Part shown: piece by piece, positions 20,165-21,509 of the stretch
How the letters are laid out: each line of letters opens with the position of its first letter
Position numbering within the stretch: position 1 is the first letter of the stretch
Virus record (IMG/VR): IMGVR_UViG_3300001683_000067
Location: 1-21,509 of that record
Reading direction: 5' to 3' (one strand)
DNA length: 21,509 bases
Source of the DNA: a virus
The notes under the pieces: generated by a model
Seen by the model: only the letters and a program-made list of their open reading frames with translations
Database searches by the model: none
Told to the model about the DNA's origin: nothing
Made by a program: the position numbers and the translations under genes

Positions 20165-20649
20165 TGCGGCTGCCTCACTAGAACCTCACCGTAGTCCGCA
20201 TCCGTCTGCTCGAAGCCGGCTCGCTTGTACCAGCTGATCAGATCCTCATCGGACACCGACTGCTGACCGAAGGGTGCAGCCAGCAGCCTGAGGCTCACAC
20301 CGTGTTTATCAGCCAGCCCGGTGACCTTGTTCATCACCTTGGAGGCAAAACCCTGCCGCTCACAGACGTCCGGCGGCACGGTCTGGATGCTGCTGAAGTA
20401 TATGCCACCGCGATGATTATCGATCCGGATGTTGGTTGTTACGATACAGTGCTTGCTGTCGATCTCCCCCATGTACCAGTAGCGATCACCGCGACTCCCC
20501 ATGGGGTTAACCTTGGAGAGAGACTCGTACTCCTTCATGAAAGCAAAATCCTCGGCCGTGGGCTCAGGCCGGCCGTACTTGTCCCAGGTGACCTCCAGAG
20601 CCTGAGTCTGCTCGATCAGGAGTCGGACGTATCGGCGGAGGATCTTCAT
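20161..20649 (-). CDS. Tagged GNAT acetyltransferase
   Basis: 162 residues, start ATG 20649 (ATGA overlap, GGAGGATC just upstream). The tag MKILRRYVRLLIEQ mixes features of both classes and holds L-I-E at residues 11-13. The GNAT fold is visible: GGIYFSSIQTVPPDVCERQG then FASKVMNKVTGLADKHG (acetyl-CoA pyrophosphate loop with R/Q-x-x-G-x-A), SLRLLAAPFG, and LISWYKRAGFEQ, the typical C-terminal strand-helix of N-acetyltransferases. The acceptor is unknown: proteins, aminoglycoside-like small molecules or toxins are all possible. It lies between two other tagged genes, and translation is coupled throughout. Confidence 0.82.
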   Translation of the reverse strand: MKILRRYVRLLIEQTQALEVTWDKYGRPEPTAEDFAFMKEYESLSKVNPMGSRGDRYWYMGEIDSKHCIVTTNIRIDNHRGGIYFSSIQTVPPDVCERQGFASKVMNKVTGLADKHGVSLRLLAAPFGQQSVSDEDLISWYKRAGFEQTDADYGEVLVRQPQ

Positions 20650-21227
20650 CGCGGTTCCTCAAATTCAATCTTGCCCAGAGCCTTCAGTCTATCAATTGTA
20701 GGCGTGCCATAGACACCGTACAGTTTGGACAGAGGAGACCGGGTGAATTCGTCGCCCGCTTCGTCATCATGACCGACGTCCCCCCATGCCACCTGCTGCA
20801 AGCAGTTATCGTACTCATCCGGTGTCAGGGTGTTGTATAGATCGTCCAGTTGTGCGACCTCGACGTCTGGTCTGTTATCCTGGTAGAACTGCCAGACCTT
20901 CTGGGCCTCGTCCGAAACATCGTTGCGATCTGCTATGAGACCGCTAGCGACCATCGAGGCGATCTCCATGGCGATGTCATAAAGCATCGGGCCCCACCCC
21001 TGTTCGGCTTGCGAGGTATGGACTTGGTACGACCCTAAGCAGGGATCGGTATCAGTACCGGCAGGGCCGATCGTTATCGATCCTACCGTCCGGTTATCGC
21101 CAGTAAGTTCGATGCGGTACTCGTCCCTCATGTTGTCAACGTATACCATCCAATCGGCAGGCAGGTCCTCGGGACGTTTGGCTGCCTCAGTGAGCAGACC
21201 CCTGACATACTCGCGTAACAGGTTCAT
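20646..21227 (-). CDS. Tagged GNAT-like protein of marine-phage type
   Basis: 193 residues from ATG 21227, which overlaps the upstream stop as ATGA; an upstream start at 21248 would add seven residues and hide the tag. The tag is MNLLREYVRGLLTEA, with L-T-E at residues 12-14. The domain includes WMVYVDNMRDEYRIELTG, SYQVHTSQAEQGWGPMLYD then IAMEIASM (acetyl-CoA loop equivalent, G-W-G-P), GLIADRNDVSDEAQKVWQFY, and a C-terminal part with TLTPDEYDNCLQQ, SPLSKLYG and GTPTIDRLKALGKIEF. I recall this domain as frequent in marine phage genomes and annotated as GNAT-like. The substrate is unknown. Confidence 0.78.
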   Translation of the reverse strand: MNLLREYVRGLLTEAAKRPEDLPADWMVYVDNMRDEYRIELTGDNRTVGSITIGPAGTDTDPCLGSYQVHTSQAEQGWGPMLYDIAMEIASMVASGLIADRNDVSDEAQKVWQFYQDNRPDVEVAQLDDLYNTLTPDEYDNCLQQVAWGDVGHDDEAGDEFTRSPLSKLYGVYGTPTIDRLKALGKIEFEEPR

Positions 21228-21509
21228 GGTGTGGACTCTCCGGTCCACTCTGCTATTGCGGCCTCGAGGGGTAACTTATTCTCTGGCGCATGCAGTCCCC
21301 ACTTAGCTATCTTTTCTGGAGAAAAGACGTGGTCTAGGGGGAATGCATTCCTCTGCCTAGGCCAACGTCCTGGGTGATCTTCCAGGTACTTCTTGATTTC
21401 TTCTGGCGTGTAGGGCAGCCCGAGGTCTCTTGATGTTATAGGAGATAAAAGAAACTCAGCTCTCAATCGATCTAAGATGGGCGTGCCGGTAGATCTTTTA
21501 TGATACGTC
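21224..21509 (-). CDS. Hypothetical protein, 5' end beyond the window
   Basis: The frame is open to the right edge, so the start is outside; a TTG at 21466 exists in frame but no ribosome site supports it. About 94 C-terminal residues are visible. The first visible part, KRSTGTPILDRLRAEF, resembles the end of the neighbouring GNAT-like protein (GVYGTPTIDRLKALGKIEF), which suggests that it may be another member of that family with an extra C-terminal part (LPYTPEEIKKYLEDHPGRWP, then HVFSPEKIAKWGLHAPENK). Its stop overlaps the next start as ATGA. Confidence 0.6.
   Translation of the reverse strand, partial: TYHKRSTGTPILDRLRAEFLLSPITSRDLGLPYTPEEIKKYLEDHPGRWPRQRNAFPLDHVFSPEKIAKWGLHAPENKLPLEAAIAEWTGESTP

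Noticed and set aside
1-21509. Bacterial chromosome or prophage origin for the metabolic genes
   Set aside because: No integrase, attachment site, rRNA, tRNA or host housekeeping run is seen; structural and phage-type genes flank the metabolic operon on both sides with continuous strand and spacing. Assembly chimerism cannot be fully excluded without reads.
1-21509. tRNA genes, CRISPR arrays, insertion sequences
   Set aside because: Intergenic gaps are nearly all under 110 bases; no cloverleaf, regularly spaced direct repeats or transposase were seen on reading both strands.

Overview
The window looks like part of the genome of a large, contractile-tailed (myovirus, T4-like) bacteriophage, most likely aquatic. 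The evidence is a complete tail sheath gene (12452-15595, minus), tightly packed genes with 4-base ATGA/GTGA overlaps, almost everything on one strand, HNH and GIY-YIG nuclease genes, and many small genes of families I know mainly from marine phage genomes. No rRNA, tRNA, integrase, transposase or CRISPR array was seen. The host cannot be named. A Gram-negative host is likely (M15 peptidase, exported proteins), and a small exported protein at 684-938 faintly recalls gliding-motility proteins of Myxococcota and relatives.

Layout, left to right. 1-2500 (minus) holds a metallopeptidase-like protein cut by the window edge, a TM2 membrane protein, a small exported protein, a zinc-ribbon protein, a CMP/dCMP-type deaminase, two small unknowns and a DUF1599 (nucleotide-modification-associated) protein. 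2582-4647 (minus) is a cluster of proteins with the N-terminal tag MKITKRQLRR-. 4749-6342 (minus) holds an exported alpha/beta hydrolase, an M15 peptidase (probable endolysin) and a small helical protein. 6396-10032 (minus) is a metabolic operon: phosphomannomutase-like HAD phosphatase, malate synthase (aceB) and isocitrate lyase (aceA). 10088-11190 (minus) holds an HNH endonuclease and two small unknowns. 11303-11972 is the only plus-strand island: one tagged small protein and one membrane protein, read from a sigma70-like promoter beside an operator-like palindrome. 11925-15992 (minus) holds a GIY-YIG nuclease, a small SH3-like protein, the tail sheath and a coiled-coil protein. 15982-17055 is a type II (archaeal-type) GAPDH homologue. 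17124-21509 (minus) is a second cluster of tagged proteins with the tag MSLLREYIRELLTEQ.

Two themes stand out. First, this phage carries central-carbon enzymes: both dedicated glyoxylate-shunt enzymes with all signature residues visible, a phosphomannomutase-like enzyme, and a GAPDH-like dehydrogenase. Together they could redirect host carbon flow from acetyl-CoA or fatty-acid carbon toward C4 acids and sugar phosphates during infection. Second, at least eleven copies of a short basic amphipathic tag ending in [ILV]-x-E occur, mostly at protein N termini but also inside two fusion proteins. The tag resembles the capsid-targeting sequences of T4 internal proteins, which the prohead protease removes. 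The attached domains are enzyme-like: a 2H phosphoesterase, two Cys-His-Asp papain-like proteins, three GNAT-like domains and a possible ADP-ribosyltransferase-like domain. I infer a packaged, co-injected effector set. The 2H phosphoesterase is a candidate anti-CBASS type enzyme.
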